From Bacteroidota bacterium (lineage in GTDB: Bacteria; Bacteroidota; Bacteroidia; M30B66): a stretch of DNA of 64,000 nt. The stretch covers positions 1 through 64,000 of the forward strand of contig CANHIS010000003.1 of assembly GCA_947460255.1 (NCBI GenBank), read 5' to 3'. The notes below the pieces were generated by a model. It saw only the letters and a program-made list of their open reading frames with translations, was not told where the DNA came from and ran no database searches. Shown in pieces: positions 34,526-42,918 of the stretch. The stretch's first letter is position 1; every line of letters begins with the position of its first letter. The position numbers and the translations under genes are program-made.

Positions 34526-35359
34526 ATGAACGAACTCAATGTAGTTATCCCAACCGATTTTAGTGTTCAGGCAGAATATGCCTACATTATGGTTAAAAAA
34601 CTGGAAGAGAAAATTCCAGTAATTGTTCAATTCCTACATGTTCTGCAGGTGCCAGACACGGTGACTATGGATTCAAAAGGAAATATTTCTACGTGTGGAG
34701 ACATAGACGCAAAACATGTTGAAATGCAGCGTGATATTGCATTACGTAAATTAAATAATCTAAAAACATTGTATGGAGAAGATATTCAAGTGCATTTGCG
34801 ATTAGGAAAAGTAAATGATGGAATTCTCCAGTTTGCTGAAGAAGCTAAAGTAGACTTGATTGTTATGGGAACCACTGGTGCATTTGGATTAAAGGAAAAG
34901 CTATCAGGCAGTGAAACTCAAATTGTTGCAAGAAAGTCGGAAATTCCTGTGCTTTCTTTAATGTGTGATCGAAGTGATTTAAAAATTGAGAATCTATTGT
35001 TGGTTCATGATTTTAATAGGCCCGAAAAGCTCGATTTGTCTGTAATGAAGAAGCTCATGAATGCCTTTGGATGCACACTTCACATGCTACAAATTACTTC
35101 CGGAAATCCGGAAGCAGAAATGGTTGCATTCGAAGAAAATATCAAGCTGTTTGCAATGTTAAACAGTGTGCAGAAATATGTCCCACATTTGGTTAAGGAT
35201 ATTGACGTTGAAAATGGCGTGGTGCATTTTAATCAAATGAACAATATGGATATCATCTGTATTGGAACACATGGTAAAGGAAGCAGACTGCACAAAAGTG
35301 CCACCGAGAAGTTGATTAATCATCTTTTCAAACCGATTATCTCATTTCACCTCAATTAA
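34526..35359 (+). CDS. Tandem universal stress protein (UspA)
   Basis: 277 aa with two Usp domains. The first has the ATP-loop-like GTTGAFGLKEKLSGSETQIV; the second ends GTHGKGSRLHKSATEKLINH. It is cytoplasmic. In Bacteroidota such proteins are often found among YeeE and rhodanese genes. Its role here is unknown; it may couple energy state to the pathway. Confidence 0.85.
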   Translation: MNELNVVIPTDFSVQAEYAYIMVKKLEEKIPVIVQFLHVLQVPDTVTMDSKGNISTCGDIDAKHVEMQRDIALRKLNNLKTLYGEDIQVHLRLGKVNDGILQFAEEAKVDLIVMGTTGAFGLKEKLSGSETQIVARKSEIPVLSLMCDRSDLKIENLLLVHDFNRPEKLDLSVMKKLMNAFGCTLHMLQITSGNPEAEMVAFEENIKLFAMLNSVQKYVPHLVKDIDVENGVVHFNQMNNMDIICIGTHGKGSRLHKSATEKLINHLFKPIISFHLN

Positions 35360-35377
35360 TCAGCACTTCTCAAAATT

Positions 35378-35935
35378 ATGATTGAATTTATCACACAACC
35401 TTGGTCTTGGTGGTTCTCAGGAATCATTATTTCAGCCATCATGTTTACTATGCTTTATTTTGGGCAATCATTTGGATTCTCCTCTAACTTGAGAACAATT
35501 TGTTCTATTGCTGGAGCTGGTAAAATGGTGAAATTCTTCGATTTTAATTGGAGAAGTCAACTATGGAATATCGTATTTTTAATTGGTGCCATAATCGGAG
35601 GATTTATTGCGAATCAATTTTTAAGCAATGATGAACCAGTGAAGATTTCAAAAGCAACGATTGAAACGCTTTCTCAATACGGATTTGAAGCTCCTAAAGG
35701 TGCCCAACCTGATGAATTGTTTACGTGGGAAGCCGTTTTTACGTTGAAAGGATTTCTAGTTTTAGCCATTGGAGGTTTATTGGTAGGCTTCGGAGCAAGA
35801 TATGCCGGTGGATGTACTTCTGGACATGCCATTAGTGGCTTAAGTGACCTTCAAATTCCTTCTCTAGTTGCAGTAATTGGATTTTTTCTTGGAGGTTTAA
35901 TCATGACCTACTTCATCTTTCCACTTATATTTTAA
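35378..35935 (+). CDS. YeeE/YedE family protein, N-terminal half of a split transporter
   Basis: 185 aa with about four membrane segments. The signature GARYAGGCTSGHAISG includes the conserved Cys of the YeeE/YedE (TsuA) family, which passes thiosulfate or sulfur species across the inner membrane. Canonical TsuA has two such halves in one chain; here the second half is the next gene (22-bp gap), so the two should form one transporter. Confidence 0.88.
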   Translation: MIEFITQPWSWWFSGIIISAIMFTMLYFGQSFGFSSNLRTICSIAGAGKMVKFFDFNWRSQLWNIVFLIGAIIGGFIANQFLSNDEPVKISKATIETLSQYGFEAPKGAQPDELFTWEAVFTLKGFLVLAIGGLLVGFGARYAGGCTSGHAISGLSDLQIPSLVAVIGFFLGGLIMTYFIFPLIF

Positions 35936-35957
35936 CATACAATAAATTTCAATCGAA

Positions 35958-36371
35958 ATGAAGTTTCTAAAGTTTTTAATTGTTGGTGTTATTTTCGGAA
36001 TTGTAATGGCCAAATCAGAAGCCTTTTCTTGGTACCGAATTCAAGAAATGTTTCGATTTCAGTCGTTTCATATGTATGGAATTATTGGAACTGCCGTTGT
36101 TTTAGGTGTTCTTGGAGTTGCTTTAATTAAGAAGTATAAAATCCGAGATTTTGCAGGGAATACAATTTTATTTCATCCCAAAGACAAAGCTTATCCTCGA
36201 TACATTATTGGTGGAACTCTTTTCGGACTTGGTTGGGCACTCAGTGGTGCTTGTCCTGGTCCAATGGTGGTAAATATCGGTTATGGTTATTTGCCATTTA
36301 TCATAGTATTCCTTTTTGCTGCCCTAGGAACATTTCTTTATGGGATAATTAAGGACAAACTCCCTCATTAA
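35958..36371 (+). CDS. YeeE/YedE family protein (DUF6691-like), second half of a split transporter
   Basis: 137 aa with about four membrane segments and the partner signature FGLGWALSGACPGPMVVNIG, with its Cys in SGACPGP. It pairs with the upstream gene to rebuild the pseudo-symmetric YeeE fold. The role is import of thiosulfate or sulfane sulfur into the cytoplasm. Confidence 0.87.
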   Translation: MKFLKFLIVGVIFGIVMAKSEAFSWYRIQEMFRFQSFHMYGIIGTAVVLGVLGVALIKKYKIRDFAGNTILFHPKDKAYPRYIIGGTLFGLGWALSGACPGPMVVNIGYGYLPFIIVFLFAALGTFLYGIIKDKLPH

Positions 36372-36394
36372 TTTCTTTTTCAATTTTTTCGCAG

Positions 36395-37462
36395 ATGAGC
36401 ACAGAAAATCTACAAGGGAAAGACGAAGAGTTGCAGCAACAGCTTGGCAGAAGTATTATATTCCTTTTTATCACTGCTGCAGTTGTTTTTATATTGTTCA
36501 TGATTTTACTGAATTTCAATTTTTCTAACAGCAATAAAACATTAGAAGAAAAGAAATCTTTATTAAAAGAAGGTTCGAAAGCTGATCAAGTTGAACTTTG
36601 GGAAGCCCCGATCCCAGAATCTATCTCTGATACTGCTCAAAAATCACTTGTACTTTATGGCAAGGAACTCATTGCGCACACGTCAAAATATCTTGGTCCT
36701 AAAGGCTCTGTTTTGCAAATTAGCAATGGATTAAATTGCCAGAATTGCCACCTTGATGCAGGTACTCGACCATGGGGAAATAACTATGGTTCCGTAGCTT
36801 CTATGTATCCAAAATTTAGAGCAAGAAGTGGCAGCACTGAGAATATTTACAAACGAGTAAATGATTGTTTTGAAAGAAGTTTAAATGGGAAATCGCTTGA
36901 TACACTTGGAAGAGAAATGCAAGCCATTAAATCCTACATTGAATTCTTAGGAACTAACGTTGAAAAAGGTGAAAAAGCAGAAGGCTCTGGATTCAAAGAT
37001 CTTGCGTTTATGGATCGTGCAGCAGATCCTGAAAAAGGCAAATTGGTGTATGATCAGAAATGCTTAAGTTGTCATCAAGCAGATGGCCAAGGCAGCCAAT
37101 TACCTGATGGTTCAGAATATTCTTTTCCTCCGCTATGGGGGAAATTTAGCTACAACGATGGTGCAGGTTTGTATAGAATTACCAATTTTGCGAAATATGT
37201 AAAATACAACATGCCACTAGGAGCTACGCACGACAACACACAATTGTCGAATGAAGAAGCTTGGGATGTTGCTGCATACGTAAATTCTCAACCACGACCG
37301 CACATCAATGTGCCTAAGGATTGGCCAGATGTTTCTAAAAAGCCAATTGATCACCCCTTCGGACCATATTCAGATAAGTTTTCACAGGAACAACATAAAT
37401 ACGGACCTTGGGGACCAATTGCTGAGGAAAGAAAAAAGAAAGAATCGAAAGACAAGAAGTAG
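36395..37462 (+). CDS. Membrane-anchored dihaem cytochrome c, thiosulfate dehydrogenase (TsdA) type
   Basis: 355 aa. One N-terminal membrane segment (about 19-41) anchors a periplasmic part with two haem c sites, CQNCH (115-119) and CLSCH (223-227). In TsdA of Allochromatium vinosum, haem 1 is ligated by Cys96, 39 residues after the haem-binding His57; here Cys158 of RVNDCFERSLNG lies exactly 39 residues after His119. Met273 (YNMP) is the likely axial ligand of haem 2. TsdA couples two thiosulfates to tetrathionate or runs the reverse. The C-terminal DHPFGPY...KYGPWGPI tail is shared by Bacteroidota relatives. Confidence 0.88.
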   Translation: MSTENLQGKDEELQQQLGRSIIFLFITAAVVFILFMILLNFNFSNSNKTLEEKKSLLKEGSKADQVELWEAPIPESISDTAQKSLVLYGKELIAHTSKYLGPKGSVLQISNGLNCQNCHLDAGTRPWGNNYGSVASMYPKFRARSGSTENIYKRVNDCFERSLNGKSLDTLGREMQAIKSYIEFLGTNVEKGEKAEGSGFKDLAFMDRAADPEKGKLVYDQKCLSCHQADGQGSQLPDGSEYSFPPLWGKFSYNDGAGLYRITNFAKYVKYNMPLGATHDNTQLSNEEAWDVAAYVNSQPRPHINVPKDWPDVSKKPIDHPFGPYSDKFSQEQHKYGPWGPIAEERKKKESKDKK

Positions 37463-37480
37463 TTTTCAAACCGTCATCTT

Positions 37481-39178
37481 ATGAAAAACAACAGAAGAAA
37501 TTTTATTAAAGCTATTGGAATTACTGCTGGAGCAGGTATAGTAGCAGCGAATCCATTAAATGCAATGGATGCAGTAATTGGTCAAGATAATGCAAATGAA
37601 AATTCTTCTGAAATAAAGGACGGGCCATTTACAATTTCAATTCTTCAAACCACCGATGTGCATTGCCAAGTGCATCCACACGATGAATTGTTTTGGGAAA
37701 ATAATCAAGCCGTTTACCGCAAAACTGGTGGTTATGCGCAACTTTCAACCTATTTAAAGGAATTTAGAAAGAAAAATCCTCACACTTTTTTATTGGATAC
37801 TGGCGATATGTTTCAAGGAAGTGAATTGAGTGTAAAAACTACCGGAAAAGCATTTGTACCCATTTTGGATGCACTTCAATACGATTTGTATTTACCAGGA
37901 AATTGGGAAGTAATTTACTACAAGAAAAATATGCAAACGCTTCTAGGATCACTCAAAGCTCCAAAAGTATGTGCAAATATGTATCACGATGCTGGCGAAG
38001 GAAAAAAGGGCGAACTTGTTTTTCCTCCATATTATATTTGGAATGTAAATGGTGTGAAAATCGGTTTTATTGGATACACTGATCCTTTGGTTCCTATTCG
38101 TCAATCCCCAAATTATAGCAAAGGGATCATCTACACTAAACCTGAGGAAAATCTTCCATTTTATGTAGATGTGCTTAGAAATCAAGAACAATGCGCTTAC
38201 GTAATGATTGTTGCTCATCTAGGTCTTTCACAACAAATTCACCTAGCAAATCAAAAAGAATGTGAAGGGGTAAATTACATTCTTGGCGGCGACACACATG
38301 AAAGAGTTCGTAAACCAATAGAATGTAAGTATTCTAAGGTGGTTGAACCTGGTGCTTTTGGCTCATTTGTAGGTAAATTAAATCTCACCATAGAAAATGG
38401 CAAAGTGACTAAGGATGAGTATGAATTGGTCGAAATCACTGCAAGCAAATACAAGGCAGACAAGGAAATTGACAAATTAATTGAGAATCTCGAAGGACCA
38501 TATTTGAACGACATCAACAAAGTAATTGGATACAGTACAATTCCATTATACCGTTATTTTGTAATTGAAAATACCATTGATACCATGATTCTTAATGCAT
38601 TGCGTTGGCAAGTTAAGGATGTGGATATTGTACTTTCTAATGGTTTCCGTTTTTGCCCACCAAGATCAACGCCCGATGCAACAGGAAATATTCCAATAAC
38701 TAGCGGATATGTTTTCGATATGTTACCAGTGGATAGCACTGTAAGAACTGCCAAAGCAACTGGAAAACAGATTAAAGATTGGCTCGAGAAAGAATTAAAC
38801 AATGTTTTTGCAAAAGACGCTTCTGAACGCTTTGGTGGATGGGTGATTAAGTTTAACGGAATGAAAGTTAAATTTAATGCCTACGGAGAAAAAGGCCAAC
38901 GTGTCCTGAGTGTTGAAATTGGAAATGCTCCATTGGATTTGGAGAAAACATACTCCATGTGTGCCTGCGAACGTGATGGAGATCCATTCGATATGCTATG
39001 CAGAATTAAAGGAGTTAAGGATGCTACAAACACTTCATATACGCTTCATTCTGTGATGAAGAATTATTTGACAGCAAATTCTCCAGTTACTCCAACACCA
39101 CAAAAAAATGCAATTGCATTAGATGCTCCAGAATTATTACTTACTCAGGTGACAGGAGTGGATTACCAATTCAGATAA
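37481..39178 (+). CDS. SoxB-like thiosulfohydrolase, Tat-exported
   Basis: 565 aa, SoxB size. A twin-arginine signal (NRRNFIKAIGIT) targets it to the periplasm. Calcineurin-type domain motifs: TTDVH (Asp59, His61), DTGDMFQG (Asp109), GNWE (Asn141, Trp142 where 5'-nucleotidases have GNHE, a SoxB-like change), VAHLG (His246), GGDTHE (Asp271, His273). The 5'-nucleotidase C-terminal domain follows, with ERFGGWVIKFNGMKVKFN. SoxB releases sulfate from a cysteine-S-thiosulfonate on SoxYZ; no soxYZ, soxXA or soxCD genes are in the window. The first His of the usual GHTH motif is Asp. A 5'-nucleotidase is the alternative but fits the context less well. Confidence 0.75.
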   Translation: MKNNRRNFIKAIGITAGAGIVAANPLNAMDAVIGQDNANENSSEIKDGPFTISILQTTDVHCQVHPHDELFWENNQAVYRKTGGYAQLSTYLKEFRKKNPHTFLLDTGDMFQGSELSVKTTGKAFVPILDALQYDLYLPGNWEVIYYKKNMQTLLGSLKAPKVCANMYHDAGEGKKGELVFPPYYIWNVNGVKIGFIGYTDPLVPIRQSPNYSKGIIYTKPEENLPFYVDVLRNQEQCAYVMIVAHLGLSQQIHLANQKECEGVNYILGGDTHERVRKPIECKYSKVVEPGAFGSFVGKLNLTIENGKVTKDEYELVEITASKYKADKEIDKLIENLEGPYLNDINKVIGYSTIPLYRYFVIENTIDTMILNALRWQVKDVDIVLSNGFRFCPPRSTPDATGNIPITSGYVFDMLPVDSTVRTAKATGKQIKDWLEKELNNVFAKDASERFGGWVIKFNGMKVKFNAYGEKGQRVLSVEIGNAPLDLEKTYSMCACERDGDPFDMLCRIKGVKDATNTSYTLHSVMKNYLTANSPVTPTPQKNAIALDAPELLLTQVTGVDYQFR

Positions 39179-39208
39179 CAATAATTGTTTAACGTTACAA
39201 CATTCACC

Positions 39209-39673
39209 ATGAAAACAATATTCTTTGCCCTATTTTCTTTATTTATTTCTTTGAGTGTTTTTGCTCAACCAAAATGTGAGGAAATTCAATTCTCAAATGC
39301 AGATCAATTACAAATTCAAAATCCAGAGCCGCTAAAAATTGTTTTCCAATTGTCTATCGGTGATACACTGGCACACAAGGCGCTGATGAAGCAAATTGGT
39401 AACATCACCACTGTTGAACCAAACACCATAATTGAAGTTGTGTGTCATGGTCCAGGCCTTGATATGCTTAGAAAAGACAAGAGCACTGTAGCAAAGAAGA
39501 TTGAAGAATTCTCACAAAAAGGAGTTGTTTTTAATGCATGTGAATTTTCAATGAAAGAACGAAATGTAACAGCAGAGCAAATTATTCCTTCTGCAAAATA
39601 CGTGAAGGCTGGAATTATCTACATCGTTACCAAGCAACGTGAAGGATATAGTTACATTAAATCTGGATTTTAA
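39209..39673 (+). CDS. Periplasmic DsrE/DsrF-like protein
   Basis: 154 aa. The signal peptide MKTIFFALFSLFISLSVFAQ is followed by a DsrE-like fold: VFQLSIGDTLAHKALMKQIGN, IIEVVCHGPGLDML and GVVFNACEFSMKERNV. Cys111 is in the position of the active Cys of DsrE-type sulfur carriers; Cys79 is also conserved-looking. DsrE proteins carry persulfide sulfur. It overlaps the porin gene by 1 bp (TAATG), a tight translational coupling. A sulfur-carrier role in place of SoxYZ is my inference. Confidence 0.8.
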   Translation: MKTIFFALFSLFISLSVFAQPKCEEIQFSNADQLQIQNPEPLKIVFQLSIGDTLAHKALMKQIGNITTVEPNTIIEVVCHGPGLDMLRKDKSTVAKKIEEFSQKGVVFNACEFSMKERNVTAEQIIPSAKYVKAGIIYIVTKQREGYSYIKSGF

Positions 39674-41109
39674 TGTATATTTCCTTTCGTGCAGCTTTTT
39701 TATTCATTATTTGCCTAATTCTCGTTCAACTTCAACTTGTTGGTCAACACCAAGAAGTGAACGAAAAGCCTGCTATTTGGGGAAAAGAAATTGGAGTTTC
39801 AAAAGATTCGTCCTCTATATTATTTGCATTGAAAAGTGGTAAAACCCAAGGCCACTTTCGTTATTTTTTTAGTTCTACCGATAATTCAGGCATTTTAACT
39901 GATTATTATGCCAATGCATTTGGCGGCGGACTTAGATACGAATCTGGAAAATTTCATGGTTTTCAATTAGGCACCAGTGGGTTTTATGTATTTAATATTG
40001 GTTCTTCTGATCTTACAAAAGTTGATAGCTCCACCAATCAAGTAAATCGCTACGAATTAGGCCTTTTTGACATCCAAAATCCTGCAAATAGAAACGATAT
40101 AGATCGGTTGGAAGAATTCTTTCTTAAATATTCTTATCGAAATTCATTTGTTCGTTTCGGCCGACAATTGATCAATACACCATTTATCAATTTGCAGGAT
40201 GGTAGAATGAGGCCTACATCAACCGAAGGACTTTGGTTCGAATTCAATGAAGTGAAGAAACTTGAACTTTCTGGAGGTTGGATTTATGCTATTTCACCAC
40301 GAAGTACCGCCAAATGGTTTCGAGCGGCTGAATCTGTTGGTGTTTACGCCATGGGTGTTTCAACAAATGGCAAAAAATCAAATTACGCAAACCAACTTCA
40401 ATCTGACGGCGTAATGATGTTCGGAGCGAAATACAAACCCAAAAAATGGCTCACTATTACTACTTGGGATCTCCTATTTGAGAACGTCATGAACACTGCA
40501 TTTGTGCAAACAGATTTCGAATTTAGCAACAAGAAAAATCTTACTTTCTTAGCCTCATTCCAAGCAATCCGACAAGATGCAATCAATCATGGTGGAAATC
40601 CGGATGTTGATCTTACATATATTGATCAGGGTGCAAAGTCGAACTCTTTTGGCGCCAAAGCTGGCTTGCGAAAAGGTAAGGTAGAGTTTACTTTGAATTA
40701 CAATCGTATTTTCGATTCAGGCAGATATTTAATGCCGAGAGAGTGGGGGAGAGATCCGTTTTTTACTTTCCTTTCACGGGAACGGAACGATGGCCTTGGA
40801 GATGTCCATGCATTTGTGGGAAAATTCTCGATATTATTGCCTAAAAATGGCCTTAAAATAAATATTGGTGGAGGATACTTCAAATTACCAGATGTCAAGA
40901 ATTTCGCATTAAACAAATACGGTCTTCCTTCATATTCCCAATTGAATATTGATGCTCGGTATGAATTCAAAGGTGTTTTTAAAGGCCTCGAAGGACAATT
41001 GCTTTATGTCATGAAATTTAATCATGGCGAAACCTACAACGATCTTAGATATACTTTTAATAAAGTCGACATGTCACTTTTAAATGTAGTTTTGAACTAC
41101 CACTTTTGA
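39673..41109 (+). CDS. Outer-membrane porin, OprD-like
   Basis: 478 aa. A signal peptide is followed by a beta-barrel with many aromatic strand ends; LMPREWGRDPFFTFLSRERNDG matches the OprD family (R-E-W-G-x-x-P segment). It ends in a Phe (LNVVLNYHF) as outer-membrane porins do. OprD-type porins pass small anionic or organic solutes. In this operon the likely cargo is thiosulfate or tetrathionate; that is inference. The stop is 4 bp from the start of regulator 2. Confidence 0.82.
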   Translation: MYISFRAAFLFIICLILVQLQLVGQHQEVNEKPAIWGKEIGVSKDSSSILFALKSGKTQGHFRYFFSSTDNSGILTDYYANAFGGGLRYESGKFHGFQLGTSGFYVFNIGSSDLTKVDSSTNQVNRYELGLFDIQNPANRNDIDRLEEFFLKYSYRNSFVRFGRQLINTPFINLQDGRMRPTSTEGLWFEFNEVKKLELSGGWIYAISPRSTAKWFRAAESVGVYAMGVSTNGKKSNYANQLQSDGVMMFGAKYKPKKWLTITTWDLLFENVMNTAFVQTDFEFSNKKNLTFLASFQAIRQDAINHGGNPDVDLTYIDQGAKSNSFGAKAGLRKGKVEFTLNYNRIFDSGRYLMPREWGRDPFFTFLSRERNDGLGDVHAFVGKFSILLPKNGLKINIGGGYFKLPDVKNFALNKYGLPSYSQLNIDARYEFKGVFKGLEGQLLYVMKFNHGETYNDLRYTFNKVDMSLLNVVLNYHF

Positions 41110-41112
41110 TCA

Positions 41113-41757
41113 ATGAAAAAACACATCAATACCGAGCAACTGGAGTCAATCTTTGAAAAGGGGTTGATTCAAGAGCTGTTTCAGTTTGGTGATGTGAAGT
41201 ATTTTTCAGCAGGTGATGTCATCATGGATTATGGCAAATATGTAAGAATGATGCCTATAATCCTTTCTGGAACAGTAAAAGTCTTTCGCAAAGATGACAA
41301 CGGTCGTGAAATTTTACTGTATTATTTGTCCGACAATGAAAGCTGTAGTATGGCTTACAGTTGCTGTATTTCAGCTAAAAAAAGTGAAATTAAAGCTGTT
41401 GCAGAGGATGATGGGAAATATCTAGTTATACCATTTGTGAAGCTTAACGACTGGCTATGCAAATACGAAAGCTGGAGAACCTATATTTTCAATAGTTTCA
41501 ATGAACGTTTCACTGAATTATTGAATTCCATTGATATTATGGCTTTCGGAAATATGGATACCCGAATCAAACAGTATTTAATGGAAAAATACGAGCGTTC
41601 AGGCAGCACCAGTATCAAGGTCTCTCATTATAAAATAGCTGAAGAGCTCGCTACTACAAGAGTTGTGATTTCAAGAATTCTTAAAAATTACGAGAACGAC
41701 AAAAAACTCATTCTTTACAGAAATGAAATCAAATTACTGAATGGCTTTTTTGATTAA
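41113..41757 (+). CDS. Crp/Fnr-family transcription regulator 2 (Arg-Val recognition helix)
   Basis: 214 aa, colinear with regulator 1 (17401). The beta-roll contains ESCSMAYSCC with Cys78, Cys84 and Cys85; Cys78 and Cys84 align exactly with those of regulator 1. The recognition helix TTRVVISRIL has Arg183, Val184 and Arg188, so the CRP-type Glu181 equivalent is Val. In E. coli CRP, replacing Glu181 by Val alters preference at base pair 7 of the half-site. The palindromes nearest this gene carry GTAA- or GATA-type half-sites instead of GTGA. It ends the cluster B operon, so it may control its own synthesis. Confidence 0.9.
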   Translation: MKKHINTEQLESIFEKGLIQELFQFGDVKYFSAGDVIMDYGKYVRMMPIILSGTVKVFRKDDNGREILLYYLSDNESCSMAYSCCISAKKSEIKAVAEDDGKYLVIPFVKLNDWLCKYESWRTYIFNSFNERFTELLNSIDIMAFGNMDTRIKQYLMEKYERSGSTSIKVSHYKIAEELATTRVVISRILKNYENDKKLILYRNEIKLLNGFFD

Positions 41758-41838
41758 TATCCTGTTTTGAATCGCTTCTTCATTTCCACAGAATCAATTA
41801 AAGTAAAAAAAGCATTGCTACTCAAAATCGATATTTTA

Positions 41839-42915
41839 TCAAAACATCGGTTTAGCAGCCTTCAATTGCTTGAATATTTCATTTCGAGTTAAATTCACTT
41901 CGTATTTCGAAATGTAATTTTCCATCGAATTTTCTATTGCTTCTATACGACTATCTGGTGCTGGATGCGTGAGCAGAAATTCTGGTAAATCTGTGCCAGA
42001 TGAATGTTCTTGTTTCAATCCATTTAGCAAGCCTACCATGCCTTTGGGATTTATTTTACTATTCACCAAAATTTCCATCCCTTTTAAATCAGCTTCAGTT
42101 TCTAATTCTCGTGAATAAGATAAATTCCTGAATTGATCCGCCTGACCAATCAATGTGCTCGAAATATCTCCAACATCTCCTACAATAAGTCCAATGAGCA
42201 TGCTTCCTGCCAATTGTCGCATCATCGATCTGATTGAATGTCGCTGAATTACATGCGACGCTTCATGAGCCATCAATCCAGCTAATTCTTCTTCCGTTTT
42301 GAGAATATCTAAAATGCCCGTATAAACAACGATTTCTCCTCCCGGCACGGCAAATGTGTTCACGGTTTTAGATTCAATCAAAGTAAAATGAAGTGGATAT
42401 TTCGTATTAAATGCAATCGTTTTACCAAATTCGTTTAATAGTCTTGTTCCAGCTGTATCAACAGTTTCACCTGATGTGTATTGTGACATTAATTCCTTTC
42501 CCAATGAAATTTCCTGTTCCATTGGAAAATGCTCTGTTGCTCGATCTGCCAACCAGGGCAACAAAAGAAAATAAATAATCAATCCTATTGTTACGAAACC
42601 GCCGCCAATTAAAACAAACGGCCATAAACCCATTCCGAAAATTCGCTCAGCAAAACTGAATTTCTCAGGAATTTGTCCCATTTGCTGAATTAAATACCCA
42701 CGAATATTGACGTATTTAATATACAATTGGTGCTCTCCAACTGGCCCGAAAAATATGAGACATTCGTTCTTTTTAGGGAATTTTACCACATGCAAATCGC
42801 GCGGCAGAATCTCCATTTCACCTTCAGAGGTTTGAAGAACAATTCTTCCTTGCTCAATTGTATAAGCAACTATTTCTGCAGATTTATTTTGCAGATTTAA
42901 TTCAGCGTATTCCAT
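41839..42915 (-). CDS. M48 family zinc metallopeptidase
   Basis: 358 aa. An N-terminal cytoplasmic or beta-rich domain (1-90) and one membrane segment (about 98-120) precede the catalytic domain with HEASH (His217, Glu218, His221) and the third-ligand region SRELETEADLKGMEIL. This is an Oma1/YcaL-type protease that degrades misfolded membrane or envelope proteins. It lies 3 bp downstream of corA, so the two are probably co-transcribed. Confidence 0.9.
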   Translation of the reverse strand: MEYAELNLQNKSAEIVAYTIEQGRIVLQTSEGEMEILPRDLHVVKFPKKNECLIFFGPVGEHQLYIKYVNIRGYLIQQMGQIPEKFSFAERIFGMGLWPFVLIGGGFVTIGLIIYFLLLPWLADRATEHFPMEQEISLGKELMSQYTSGETVDTAGTRLLNEFGKTIAFNTKYPLHFTLIESKTVNTFAVPGGEIVVYTGILDILKTEEELAGLMAHEASHVIQRHSIRSMMRQLAGSMLIGLIVGDVGDISSTLIGQADQFRNLSYSRELETEADLKGMEILVNSKINPKGMVGLLNGLKQEHSSGTDLPEFLLTHPAPDSRIEAIENSMENYISKYEVNLTRNEIFKQLKAAKPMF

Positions 42916-42918
42916 AAT

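Noticed and set aside
37481-39178. Plain 5'-nucleotidase
   Set aside because: The GNWE motif, Tat signal, C-terminal SoxB-like segment and sulfur-gene context favour a SoxB-like enzyme, though 5'-nucleotidase is not excluded.
39161-39208. AACAATAATTGTT palindrome between the soxB-like and dsrE-like genes as a terminator or operator
   Set aside because: No T run follows, no promoter box is at the activator distance, and the genes are tightly spaced as in one operon.
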